Positions 1-7,138 of a stretch of DNA of 11,381 bases are shown here, one piece after another (positions within the stretch are counted from its first letter, which is position 1; each line of letters begins with the position of its first letter). The notes below the pieces were generated by a model, which ran no database searches, was not told the DNA's origin, and saw only the letters and a list, made by a program, of their open reading frames with translations. This DNA comes from Caulobacter sp. (lineage in GTDB: Bacteria > Pseudomonadota > Alphaproteobacteria > Caulobacterales > Caulobacteraceae). The stretch lies in assembly GCA_014378155.1 (NCBI GenBank), contig JACMOF010000557.1:1-11381 (forward strand), read 5' to 3'. Position numbers and translations under genes: made by a program.

Positions 1-1550
1 AGCGGACCCGTACGGTCTGTCCGCAAAGGCTCGCCATGGCCCGGGCGAGCCGGCTTCAGCAGAGTGGCGCAGAGGGCCGGGGTCAGCACCAGGGCGACCA
101 GCACCGACAGACCCATGGCCGAGACGATGGTGATCGAGAACTGGCGATAGATCACGCCCTGCGAGCCGCTGAAGAAGGCCATGGGCACGAACACCGCAGC
201 CAGCACCAAGGCGATGCCGACCAAGGCGCCGGTGATCTCGTCCATCGACTTGCGCGTGGCCTCGACGGGCGACAGGCCTTCCTCGCTCATCACCCCCTCG
301 ACGTTCTCGACCACGACGATGGCGTCATCGACCAGCAGGCCGATGGCAAGCACCAGGCCGAACATGGTCAAAGTGTTGATGGAATAGCCGAAGATCGACA
401 GGATTCCGAAGGTGCCCAGCAGCACAACGGGCACGGCGATGGTCGGAATCAGCGTGGCGCGCCAGTTCTGCAGGAACAGGAACATGACGATGAAGACCAG
501 GATGATGGCCTCGATCAGGGTCTTGATGACCTCCTCGATCGACAGCTTCACGAAAGGCGTGGAGTCGTAGGGGACCACGTACTGATAGCCGGCAGGGAAG
601 GTCTTGGAGAGCTCCTCGACCCGCTTCTTGACGGCGTCGGCCGTGTCCAGCGCATTGGCGCCGGGCGCCAGCTTGATGGCGATGCCGGCGGCCGGCTTGC
701 CGTTGTACTTGGCGCCAAAGCCGTAGCTCTCGGCGCCCAGCTCGACGCGGGCCACGTCGCGCAGGTGGACGATGGCGCCGCCGGCGCTGTTCCTGACGAT
801 GATGTTCTCGAACTCGGCCGGGGTGGTCAGGCGCGACTGGGCGGTGATCGTGGCGTTCAGGGCCGTGCCCGGCAGGTTGGGCGCCCCGCCCAACTGGCCA
901 GCCGAGACCTGGGCGTTCTGGGCCCGGATGGCGGCCTGCACGTCGGCTGGGTTCAGGCTGAAGCTGGCCAGCTTGGTCGGATCCAACCAGATGCGCATGG
1001 CGTATTGCGAGCCGAACATCTGGATGTCGCCCACGCCGTCGACGCGGCTCAGCGGGTCCTGCAGGTTGCTGGAGATGTAGTCGGCCAGGTCGGTGGCGGT
1101 GGTCTTCGGATCCTCCGAATACATGCCGACCACCAGCAGGAAGTTCCGGGCCGACTTGGCCACTGTCAGGCCCTGCTGCTGCACTTCCTGCGGCAGCAGG
1201 GCGGTGGCGGTCTGCAGCTTGTTCTGGACCTGCACCTGGGCGATGTCGATATCGGTGCCGGCCTTGAAGGTCAGGGTCGTCGTGGCCCGGCCCGAGTTGT
1301 CGCTGGTCGAGGCCATGTAGTCCAGGCCGTCGAGGCCCTTCATCTTCTGCTCGATGACCTGGGTGACGCTGTCCTCGACGGTCTTGGCCGAGGCGCCGGG
1401 ATAGACGGCGCTCACCGCGACCTGGGGCAGGGCGATGTTGGGATATTGGGCGATCGGCAGGCTGCGGATGGCCAGGGCCCCCGCCAGCATGATGACGATG
1501 GCCACGACCCAGGCAAAGATCGGCCGGTCGATGAAGAAACGGGAAAGCAT
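1..1550 (-). CDS. acrB: RND multidrug efflux permease, AcrB/MexB type (partial)
   Basis: Inner-membrane proton-driven pump subunit of a tripartite RND efflux system. The first 516 codons are visible; the C-terminal half lies beyond the window edge, since the family is usually about 1,040 residues. The start [16 protein letters not shown] is typical, with transmembrane helix 1 at about residues 11-28 and the [10 protein letters not shown] turn that follows it in AcrB. The large periplasmic porter loop comes next, then TM2 near residues 340-360 ([14 protein letters not shown]). The TM4 motif [15 protein letters not shown] carries the proton-relay aspartates at 408 and 409, one residue off AcrB D407/D408. 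The visible reading ends in the [14 protein letters not shown] segment of TM6. ATG at 1550 lies 12 nt downstream of the adaptor stop, so the two genes are co-transcribed. An outer-membrane channel gene may follow outside the window. The drug range cannot be read from sequence. Confidence 0.95.
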   Translation of the reverse strand, partial: MLSRFFIDRPIFAWVVAIVIMLAGALAIRSLPIAQYPNIALPQVAVSAVYPGASAKTVEDSVTQVIEQKMKGLDGLDYMASTSDNSGRATTTLTFKAGTDIDIAQVQVQNKLQTATALLPQEVQQQGLTVAKSARNFLLVVGMYSEDPKTTATDLADYISSNLQDPLSRVDGVGDIQMFGSQYAMRIWLDPTKLASFSLNPADVQAAIRAQNAQVSAGQLGGAPNLPGTALNATITAQSRLTTPAEFENIIVRNSAGGAIVHLRDVARVELGAESYGFGAKYNGKPAAGIAIKLAPGANALDTADAVKKRVEELSKTFPAGYQYVVPYDSTPFVKLSIEEVIKTLIEAIILVFIVMFLFLQNWRATLIPTIAVPVVLLGTFGILSIFGYSINTLTMFGLVLAIGLLVDDAIVVVENVEGVMSEEGLSPVEATRKSMDEITGALVGIALVLAAVFVPMAFFSGSQGVIYRQFSITIVSAMGLSVLVALVLTPALCATLLKPARPGHGEPLRTDRTGP

Positions 1551-1562
1551 CGGGGACCGGCC

Positions 1563-2738
1563 TTAGCGTTGAGCAGAGGTAGCAGGAGCGGTGATGACGG
1601 CGGCCTTGACCGGCGCGCCGGGGCGCACCTTCTGCAGCCCTTCGACGATGACCTGGTCGCCCGGCTTCAGGCCCGAGGTCACCAGCCACTTGTCGCCGAT
1701 CGTCTGGCTGGCGACCACGACACGCGGCTCGGCCAGGCTCTTGGCGCCGACCACCATCACGGTGGCGTTGCCCTTGGGATCACGGCTGACGGCCGCTTGC
1801 GGGATCAGCATGCCGCCATTGGCCACGCCCTTGCCGAGAATGGCGCGGACATACATGCCCGGCAGCAGCACGCCATTGGGATTGTCGAAGGTGGCGCGCA
1901 GGCCGACCGACCCGGTGGTGGGATCGACGCTGACGTCGGAGAACTCCAGGCGGCCGGGCACGGGATAGGTGGAGCCGTCTTCCAGCTTCAGGGTCACCTG
2001 AGCCGAACCCGAGCGGCCCAGCTGGCCGCTGTTCAGGGCGCTCTGCAGCTTCAGCATGTCCGAGGACGACTGGGTCAGGTCGACATAGATCTTCGACAGG
2101 TCCTGCACCGTGGCCAGGGCCGTGGCCTGGCTGGCGGTGACCAGGGCGCCCGGGGTCACCGTGCTCTTGCCGATGCGGCCCGAGATCGGGGCCAGCACGC
2201 GGGTATAGCCCAGATTGATGCGGGCGCCGTCGACGGCGGCCTTCTGGGCGGCGACATTGGCGGCGGCCGTCAGGGACGCGGCCTGGGCGTCGTCATTGTC
2301 CTGCTTGGAGACTGCGTTGATCTCGACCAGGCCCTTGTAGCGCTCGGCCTTGAGACGGGCGGCGGTAGCCTGGGCCTGGGCCTGGGCGAGACCCGCAGCG
2401 GCGCTGTTATAGGCGACCTGATAGGTCGCGGCGTCGATTTGGTACAGCGCCTGACCGGCGCGGACATAGCCGCCTTCCTGGAACAGCCGCGCCTTGACGA
2501 TGCCGCCGACCTGCGGACGCACCTCGGAGATCAGGTGGGCCGAGGTGCGGCCGGTCAGTTCGGAGGCCAGGGTGACCGGCTCGATCCTGGCGATGATCAC
2601 GCCCACCGGCGAGGGGCCGCGCGGTCCCATGCCGCCGGCCCCGCCCGCGCCCTTGCCTTGGCCACAGGCGGCCAGGGTCAGCGCGATGGCCGCGACGCAG
2701 GCCGCCGAAAGGACGGCGCGAGAACGGTTGACGGACAT
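1563..2738 (-). CDS. acrA: RND efflux periplasmic adaptor lipoprotein, AcrA/MexA family
   Basis: Membrane fusion protein that bridges the RND permease and an outer-membrane channel. It has 391 residues, normal for the family. An N-terminal lipoprotein signal ends in LAAC with the lipidated Cys at residue 25, followed by a Gly-rich linker. The two lipoyl half-motifs lie at about residues 70-101 (VRPQVGGIVKA, GYVRAGQALYQID) and 178-210 (VLAPISGRIG, GALV). They flank an Ala/Gln-rich coiled-coil hairpin at about 105-175. Beta-barrel and membrane-proximal domains follow. I chose ATG 2738 because it opens directly into the signal peptide. The same frame stays open to 2867, but that extension reads through the operator palindrome and would bury the signal. 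It is the first gene of the efflux operon, probably repressed by the divergent TetR protein. Confidence 0.93.
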   Translation of the reverse strand: MSVNRSRAVLSAACVAAIALTLAACGQGKGAGGAGGMGPRGPSPVGVIIARIEPVTLASELTGRTSAHLISEVRPQVGGIVKARLFQEGGYVRAGQALYQIDAATYQVAYNSAAAGLAQAQAQATAARLKAERYKGLVEINAVSKQDNDDAQAASLTAAANVAAQKAAVDGARINLGYTRVLAPISGRIGKSTVTPGALVTASQATALATVQDLSKIYVDLTQSSSDMLKLQSALNSGQLGRSGSAQVTLKLEDGSTYPVPGRLEFSDVSVDPTTGSVGLRATFDNPNGVLLPGMYVRAILGKGVANGGMLIPQAAVSRDPKGNATVMVVGAKSLAEPRVVVASQTIGDKWLVTSGLKPGDQVIVEGLQKVRPGAPVKAAVITAPATSAQR

Positions 2739-2807
2739 AGAGAAACCCCAGGAGCGACAGGGCGTCGCAGGCGCTTGGCCTTGACGAGGCCCTGGTGGTA
2801 ACCAACA

Positions 2808-2829
2808 TGAGAATGAACGTTCATTCTCA
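2808..2829. promoter_or_regulatory. Probable TetR operator, 22-bp perfect palindrome
   Basis: A perfect 22-bp palindrome with core GAATGAACGTTCATTC, centred between 2818 and 2819, sits between the divergent pump operon and tetR gene. It begins 70 bp upstream of the adaptor start, just downstream of the best promoter match, where a bound repressor would block initiation or clearance. TetR-family regulators commonly bind palindromes of this length next to their own gene. Binding is inferred. Confidence 0.8.
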
Positions 2830-2838
2830 ATCGGGCTG

Positions 2839-2867
2839 GACATAGTTCCGGGGTTGTCGCAAGTCAA
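2839..2867 (-). promoter_or_regulatory. Candidate promoter of the efflux operon
   Basis: Reading the minus strand, a TTGACT -35 box (2867-2862) is followed by exactly 17 nt and a weak TATGTC -10 box (2844-2839). This predicts a start near 2832, right at the edge of the 22-bp palindrome. The -35 box and spacing are good; the -10 box matches the consensus at only three positions. Confidence 0.45.
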
Positions 2868-2926
2868 CCTCGGGGGTTCCGTCCAGGTTGACGTAACGGA
2901 AATTTAATTGGGACTTGTAGCTTTTC

Positions 2927-3526
2927 ATGGACGACGAAGCCCAGGCTGTGTGCAGGCCGACGCCGGAAGCCCGACGCCAGCAGATTCTTGACGCGGCCTG
3001 CGACTGCGTGCGCCAGGCCGGGTTCCATGGCGCCAGCATGGCCGAGATCGCCAAGGCGGCGGGTCTCAGCGTCGGCCAGATCTATCGCTATTTCGAGAAC
3101 AAGGAGGCGATCATCGCCGCCATCGTCGCCCAGGACCTGGCCGAGATGCGCGAGAAGTTCGCCGAGATGAAAAGCCGGCCTGGCGACCTGCTGGACGCCA
3201 TGACCGAGCACCTGCCCGAGGCAGTCGACAAATGCTTCGACCTGCGCCGCGCGGCCCTGGTGCTGGAAGTGCTGGCCGAGGCGGCGCGCAATCCCAAGGT
3301 GGCCTGCATTGTCCGCGCCGCCGACGAACAGGAACGCGCCTTCGCCCGCGGCATGCTGGAGCGCAGCCGCAATCCCGCTTGGAGCGATGCGGAGTTCCAT
3401 GCCCGCAGCGAAGTGGTCGGCATGCTGTTCGACGGCATGATCATGCGCGCGGTCAACCATCCCGACACCGACCGCCAGGCCCTGGCCCGCGTGCTGGGCG
3501 CCACCGTGCGGCAGCTGCTCAGCTAG
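2927..3526 (+). CDS. TetR/AcrR-family repressor of the efflux pump
   Basis: Drug-responsive transcription factor of 199 residues, a normal TetR length. The N-terminal DNA-binding domain is clear: helix 1 RRQQILDAACDCVRQAGF (about 16-33), the helix-turn-helix MAEIAKAAGLSVGQIYRYF (38-56) and the NKEAI start of helix 4. The remainder is the alpha-helical ligand-binding and dimerisation domain. It is divergent from the pump genes with a perfect palindrome between them, so it very likely represses the pump and possibly itself. No convincing Shine-Dalgarno stands before the ATG; a GGGAC lies 12 nt upstream, and a short or absent leader is possible. The arrangement recalls tipR next to acrAB-nodT in Caulobacter crescentus, but orthology was not tested. 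Confidence 0.92.
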   Translation: MDDEAQAVCRPTPEARRQQILDAACDCVRQAGFHGASMAEIAKAAGLSVGQIYRYFENKEAIIAAIVAQDLAEMREKFAEMKSRPGDLLDAMTEHLPEAVDKCFDLRRAALVLEVLAEAARNPKVACIVRAADEQERAFARGMLERSRNPAWSDAEFHARSEVVGMLFDGMIMRAVNHPDTDRQALARVLGATVRQLLS

Positions 3527-3633
3527 GGGCGCGGGGAAGCGGGGCCAACAAAGTCCGCGCCGCGATGTCGGATCATCGTCCCCAGCTTCGTCCTTGGGCT
3601 GACGACGCTGACAAAAGTTCGAGGGAGCCCACC

Positions 3634-4341
3634 ATGACCGCGCCAACCCGCCGCCGGCCCTTCCGTTTGGCCCTGATGGCCGTCGCGGCCGCGGCCGCAC
3701 TGGCCGCCTGTTCGCCGCCCGCCGACAGGAAGGCCGCCCCGCCGGCGACGCCGGCCGCCGGCCCCGCTCAGCCCGCCATGCCCCAGGTTCCGGCCGGCGA
3801 CTACACGCTCGACAAGAGCCACTCGACGGTGGTGTTCAAGGTCGGCCATCTGGGCTTTTCGCAATATACGGCCCAGTTCGCCGCCTTCGACGCCAAGCTG
3901 AAATTCGACCCGGCCAATCCGGCGGCGGCCAGCGTAGAGGCGACGATCGACCCGCGCTCCCTGGTGATCCCCAGCCCGCCGGCCGGCTTCCGCGACGAAC
4001 TGACCGGGCCATCCTGGTTCGACGCCGCGAAATATCCGGCCATCACCTTCCGCTCGACCAAGATCGAGGTCACCGGCGCCAATAAGGCGAAGATGACCGG
4101 CGACCTGACCCTGCATGGCGTCACCAAGCCAGTGGTGCTGGAAGCGACCTTCAACGGCGGCTATGCGGGCTTCGACATGGACCCGCACGCCCGGCTCCGC
4201 TTTTCGGGCCACCGCGGGTTCAAGCGCTCCGACTTCGGCATGGGCTTCGGCGTGCCGGCCCCGGGCACGACCATGGGCGTCAGCGACGCGGTGGAGGTGC
4301 GGATCGAGACGGAGTTCAGCGGACCGGCTTGGGTGAAGTAG
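3634..4341 (+). CDS. YceI-family lipoprotein
   Basis: Periplasmic lipid-binding-type beta-barrel protein of 235 residues. The N-terminus is a lipoprotein signal ending LAAC with Cys26. A Pro/Ala-rich linker runs to about residue 48. The YceI domain then begins at GDYTLDKSHSTVVFKVGHLGFS and continues through FDAAKYPAITFRSTKIE and MTGDLTLHGVTKPVVLEATFNG, the conserved strands of the family. Members of known structure bind an isoprenoid in the barrel, and the physiological role is usually unknown. ATG 3634 is supported by GAGGGAG at 3621-3627. It lies 107 bp after tetR on the same strand with no terminator that I can see, so read-through is possible. It ends 14 nt from the convergent esterase stop. 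Confidence 0.9.
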   Translation: MTAPTRRRPFRLALMAVAAAAALAACSPPADRKAAPPATPAAGPAQPAMPQVPAGDYTLDKSHSTVVFKVGHLGFSQYTAQFAAFDAKLKFDPANPAAASVEATIDPRSLVIPSPPAGFRDELTGPSWFDAAKYPAITFRSTKIEVTGANKAKMTGDLTLHGVTKPVVLEATFNGGYAGFDMDPHARLRFSGHRGFKRSDFGMGFGVPAPGTTMGVSDAVEVRIETEFSGPAWVK

Positions 4342-4355
4342 GGGGCGTCTCAGCT

Positions 4356-5201
4356 CTACGGCGCCAAGACCCGCGCCAACTCCGGAACCGCCTTCGCCAA
4401 CGCTTCAGCCACGATCGTCGCGCAAGCCTCCGCCCCCACCGGACCCAGGTGGGTATAGTCGAAGGGCGCCTCGCCCGGCGCGCCCGGCGCGGGCATCGGC
4501 ACGGCGACGGCGCCTGGGATCGGCGGCTCATAGAACTTCACGCCGACCGTCGTGCCGGTCGCCAGGGCCTTGGCCACCTCCGCCGAGGGCGGCCCCTCGG
4601 CCCAGTCCGCCACCTTCACGGGGCCTAGCGCCTGAGCGGCGGCGGCGCTGCGGGCGTTCAAGTCGACCAGCGGCGTGGCGGTTTCGGCGGCGACGGCGCG
4701 GATGGCCTGGGCCCACGGGATCAGGTCGTCGACCAGCTTGCCGTCGCTGAACTGCCGGCGCGACAGTGGGGTCACCAGCACCGGATGGGCGCCCGTCGCG
4801 CGCACGTCGGCGACATAGCGTTTCAGATTGGCCGGAAACTCGGTCTTCAGGTCGGTCAGGCGCTCGGCCCGGCCATAGGCGTCGTTGTGGCCGAACTGGA
4901 TCAGCACATAGGTGTCGGCGAAGCCCCCGGCCTTCATCTCGGAGAGGGCCAGGGTCCAGGACCCTTCGCTGCGATAGGTCTTGGTGCTGCGCCCGCCGCG
5001 CCCGAGGTTTATGCAGGCCACGGCCGACGTCACCCGCTGACCGCAGAACGCCCCGCCCCAGCCGCTGCGCACCGCCGTGGTCGAGTCGCCGACCAGGATG
5101 ATCTTGGTCGCCTTGAACGGCGGCGGATCAGCCGGGGCCTGGGCGAGGACGGGCGTCGCGATCAGGAGGGCGGCGGCGAGGAGGAGGGGCTTGAGCGTCA
5201 T
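4356..5201 (-). CDS. SGNH hydrolase, CE12-like rhamnogalacturonan acetylesterase type
   Basis: Secreted esterase, 281 residues, probably removing acetyl groups from plant cell-wall polysaccharide or oligosaccharide. A Sec signal peptide spans residues 1-20 (cleavage after PVLA). The SGNH blocks are all present: ILVGDSTT with the nucleophile Ser40, Gly67 in NLGRGGRST, Asn106 in FGHNDA, and Asp248/His251 in DYTHLGPVGAEA. GDST, GRST and the late D-x-T-H are typical of CE12. ATG 5201 has GGTGGAAAG upstream and opens on the signal peptide. The frame extends to 5333, but only through the intergenic repeat. A Pro/Ala/Gly-rich stretch at about 220-247, just before the catalytic Asp-His block, looks like an insertion. 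It is the last gene of the sugar cluster. Substrate is inferred from family and the GH43 neighbour. Confidence 0.85.
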   Translation of the reverse strand: MTLKPLLLAAALLIATPVLAQAPADPPPFKATKIILVGDSTTAVRSGWGGAFCGQRVTSAVACINLGRGGRSTKTYRSEGSWTLALSEMKAGGFADTYVLIQFGHNDAYGRAERLTDLKTEFPANLKRYVADVRATGAHPVLVTPLSRRQFSDGKLVDDLIPWAQAIRAVAAETATPLVDLNARSAAAAQALGPVKVADWAEGPPSAEVAKALATGTTVGVKFYEPPIPGAVAVPMPAPGAPGEAPFDYTHLGPVGAEACATIVAEALAKAVPELARVLAP

Positions 5202-5220
5202 CGATCTTTCCACCAAACGA

Positions 5221-5330
5221 TTGTCATCCCGGACAAGGTCCGGACGACCGCCGATCCGGGACCGCCGGAAGCGCCGGCGTTCACGCGTCGGTCCCAGATC
5301 TCCGCGCCGCGCGCTTGTCCGGGATGACAA
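5221..5330. repeat. Palindromic intergenic repeat element (REP/BIME-like)
   Basis: A 110-bp element with perfect 17-bp terminal inverted repeats: TTGTCATCCCGGACAAG at 5221-5237 and its complement at 5314-5330. Inside, 5253-5264 (GATCCGGGACCG) pairs with 5289-5300 with one mismatch, around a GC-rich centre, so the whole element can fold into a long cruciform or RNA hairpin. The GTCATCCCGGAC end resembles dispersed extragenic palindromes common in Caulobacter and other alphaproteobacteria. That resemblance is from memory, not from a search. It fills nearly the whole gap between GH43 and the esterase and could stabilise the upstream mRNA or lower read-through. Confidence 0.8.
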
Positions 5331-5336
5331 CATGGA

Positions 5337-6941
5337 TTATGCCAGCGCCCTGTATTTGAAGCCCTTGAACCGCGCCGAGCCCTTGCCGGCCGCGTAGAGG
5401 CCCGGCTTCAACATCAGGAAGCCGCCGCGCACATTGTGGTGGTAGCCCGAGACCTCCATGCCGCGGTCGAACCGCTTCCAGGTCGCGCCGCCGTCCCCGC
5501 TGGTGTGGAAGGACACGATGTGGCGGTCGTTTTTCAGCCGCATCAGCATCTTCGACCCCTGCGGATTGGCCGGCCGGCCGCGCTCGATGCCGTACTGATG
5601 AGTGACGAAGTTCTTGGTGTCGAAGCCCAGGCCGCAATAGAGCTGGCGGTCATAGAACAGGATCAGGCCGGCTCGGGTGTCGGCATCGACCTCGATCTCG
5701 CATTCGATCTCATAGGCTTGGTCGCCGTTGACGAAGATCAGCGGAGCGCCGGTGCTGGGCGCCTCGCCGGCCCCCTTCAGGGTCATGACCCCGCCGGACC
5801 GGCTGATGCGGTCGTGCTCGCCTGGCTTGGGATCGAAGAAGTTCCATTGCACGCCGTGCTTGTCGGCGCCGAAGTCATCCGACAAAGCCAGGCCGTGGGG
5901 ACCCACCTTGCCACCCTTGGGCTTGGGGAGCGGCTTGGACAGATCGCCGCCGCCGACCTCGAACCAGCCGTCCTTGGTCCAGGTCACCGGGGCCAGCAGG
6001 GTCTGGCGGCCCAGGGTATAAAAGCCGTTTTCGTAGCCGTGATAGACGGTCCACCAGTCGCCGGCCGGACCCTGGACCAGGGTGGCGTGGCCGCGCGACC
6101 ACCACTTTTCGCTATTGTCGGTGGTGCGCACGATGGGGTTTTTCGGATCGTTCTCCCAGGGACCGGCCAACGACTTGGACCGCGCGACGATGACCATGTG
6201 GCCGGTCGGCGGGCCGGCCGTGCCGCCCACGGCGGTGACCAGGTAATAGTAGTCGCCGCGCTTGGTGACCTTGGGGCCCTCGGGCGAGAAGCCCTCGACG
6301 TCCCAGTCCTCCGGATAATGCCAGGGATCATAGACGTGCTCGGGCTTGCCGATGGTGGACAGTCCGTCGGGCGCCAACTGGATGCGGTCGCCACCCGACA
6401 GGAACAGCCAGCGCACGCCGTGTTCGTCGACCACATGGCCGGGGTCGATATAGCGCGGCAGCTTCAGATCAACCGGCTCGCTCCACGGACCCTCGATCTG
6501 GTCGGCCCAGATCACGTAGCTGGTGTTGTTGTCCGGGAATTTGGCCGGCAGGAAGATGTAGTAGCGGCCCCGGTGCTTGCAGAGCTCGGGCGCCCAGATC
6601 GAGCCGACATTGGTCTTCAGGGCCGGGCCGACCGGGGTCCAGTTGACGAGATCCGTCGAGCGCCAGATGAGCAGGCCCGGATAGGCGTCAAACGACGAGT
6701 GGGTCATGTAATAGACCTCGCCGTCCTTGAGGATCGACGGGTCGGGATGGTCGCCGGCCAGGATGGGGTTGAGGAAGGCCCCGTCTCCGAGATCGGCCTT
6801 GCGCTGGCCCTCGACGCCCTTGGCCCAGGTCGCGGCGGGCTTGGCGGCGGGGCGCGCGGCGTCGGCGATCGTGGGGAGAGCGGCTGCGGCGGCGCCGGTG
6901 AAGGCCGCGCCCAGCGCGCCTCGGCGATTGAGATCGACCAT
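5337..6941 (-). CDS. GH43 family glycoside hydrolase with C-terminal beta-sandwich
   Basis: Exported glycosidase of 534 residues, acting on arabinose- or xylose-containing side chains or oligosaccharides. A Tat-like signal (NRRGALGAAF, then an Ala-rich stretch) covers about residues 1-30. The five-bladed propeller holds the three GH43 acids: Asp67 in DHPDPSIL (base), Asp166 in YIDPGHV (pKa modulator) and Glu221 in SPEGPKV (acid). IWAPEL, typical of the family, lies at 115-120, and GHATLV at 284-289 supplies the conserved His. From about residue 352 (LSDDFG) a second beta-sandwich domain follows, as in many two-domain GH43 xylosidases and arabinofuranosidases. ATG 6941 is chosen over 6986 because GGGAGGG lies just upstream and the Tat motif then sits at the N-terminus. 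Exact specificity cannot be called. Confidence 0.9.
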   Translation of the reverse strand: MVDLNRRGALGAAFTGAAAAALPTIADAARPAAKPAATWAKGVEGQRKADLGDGAFLNPILAGDHPDPSILKDGEVYYMTHSSFDAYPGLLIWRSTDLVNWTPVGPALKTNVGSIWAPELCKHRGRYYIFLPAKFPDNNTSYVIWADQIEGPWSEPVDLKLPRYIDPGHVVDEHGVRWLFLSGGDRIQLAPDGLSTIGKPEHVYDPWHYPEDWDVEGFSPEGPKVTKRGDYYYLVTAVGGTAGPPTGHMVIVARSKSLAGPWENDPKNPIVRTTDNSEKWWSRGHATLVQGPAGDWWTVYHGYENGFYTLGRQTLLAPVTWTKDGWFEVGGGDLSKPLPKPKGGKVGPHGLALSDDFGADKHGVQWNFFDPKPGEHDRISRSGGVMTLKGAGEAPSTGAPLIFVNGDQAYEIECEIEVDADTRAGLILFYDRQLYCGLGFDTKNFVTHQYGIERGRPANPQGSKMLMRLKNDRHIVSFHTSGDGGATWKRFDRGMEVSGYHHNVRGGFLMLKPGLYAAGKGSARFKGFKYRALA

Positions 6942-7019
6942 GTGTTTCCCTCCCAGAACGCGCGCGACGTTGGCTCGTCGCTTCAATGATACCGCTAGCC
7001 TATCGGGCCTTTCCGAACG

Positions 7020-7036
7020 ATGTCCACCGGTGTCAT
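7020..7036. promoter_or_regulatory. Possible degenerate LacI-type operator before GH43
   Basis: The stretch around CACCGGTG (7025-7032), with partly symmetric flanks ATGTC and TCAT, lies 79 bp upstream of the GH43 start. It shares ACCGGT-x-TCA with the better operator-like site at 8669-8682 before the transporter. The symmetry breaks by one inserted base on one arm, so the call is tentative. Confidence 0.3.
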
Positions 7037-7063
7037 CGCCGATAACGCTGTCAGCATGAAACG

Positions 7064-7098
7064 AAAAACGCCCGGAGGCATAGCCCCCGGGCGTTTTT
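7064..7098 (-). terminator. Intrinsic terminator of the sugar transporter gene
   Basis: A perfect 12-bp stem, AAAAACGCCCGG (7064-7075) with CCGGGCGTTTTT (7087-7098), continues after one mismatch into GGC-ATA-GCC. On the minus strand the GC-rich stem is followed by five U residues, 41 nt after the transporter stop. The A/T tracts on both sides make it bidirectional in principle. It should isolate the transporter transcript from GH43, so GH43 needs its own promoter. Confidence 0.85.
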
Positions 7099-7104
7099 GA
7101 ATTC

Positions 7105-7131
7105 TTTCCTTCCCCATTTCGGGGAGGGAAA
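7105..7131. other. Second hairpin next to the terminator
   Basis: TTTCCTTCCCC (7105-7115) pairs with GGGGAGGGAAA (7121-7131) around a 5-nt loop, with one non-Watson-Crick position at 7110/7126. It lies between the transporter stop and the main terminator. It has no U-tract of its own, so it may protect the mRNA 3' end rather than terminate. Confidence 0.5.
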
Positions 7132-7138
7132 TGGCGCC

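Noticed and set aside
36..2801. 921-codon open frame on the plus strand
   Set aside because: Antisense to the adaptor and permease genes. Its product is rich in Gly, Asp, His, Gln and Arg with no domain, as expected for the complement of GC-rich coding DNA.
2739..2867. N-terminal extension of the adaptor to an ATG at 2867
   Set aside because: It would translate through the operator palindrome and place 43 residues ahead of a clear lipoprotein signal.
3527..3633. Promoter or terminator between tetR and the YceI gene
   Set aside because: I found no convincing -35/-10 pair or stem with T-tract, only a short direct repeat (GCTGAC) and the YceI ribosome site.
5202..5333. N-terminal extension of the esterase to an ATG at 5333
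   Set aside because: The added residues are Arg-rich and come from the intergenic repeat; the signal peptide begins at 5201 with a good ribosome site.
5436..6989. 517-codon open frame on the plus strand
   Set aside because: Antisense to GH43, which has all its catalytic motifs on the minus strand. No recognisable domain.
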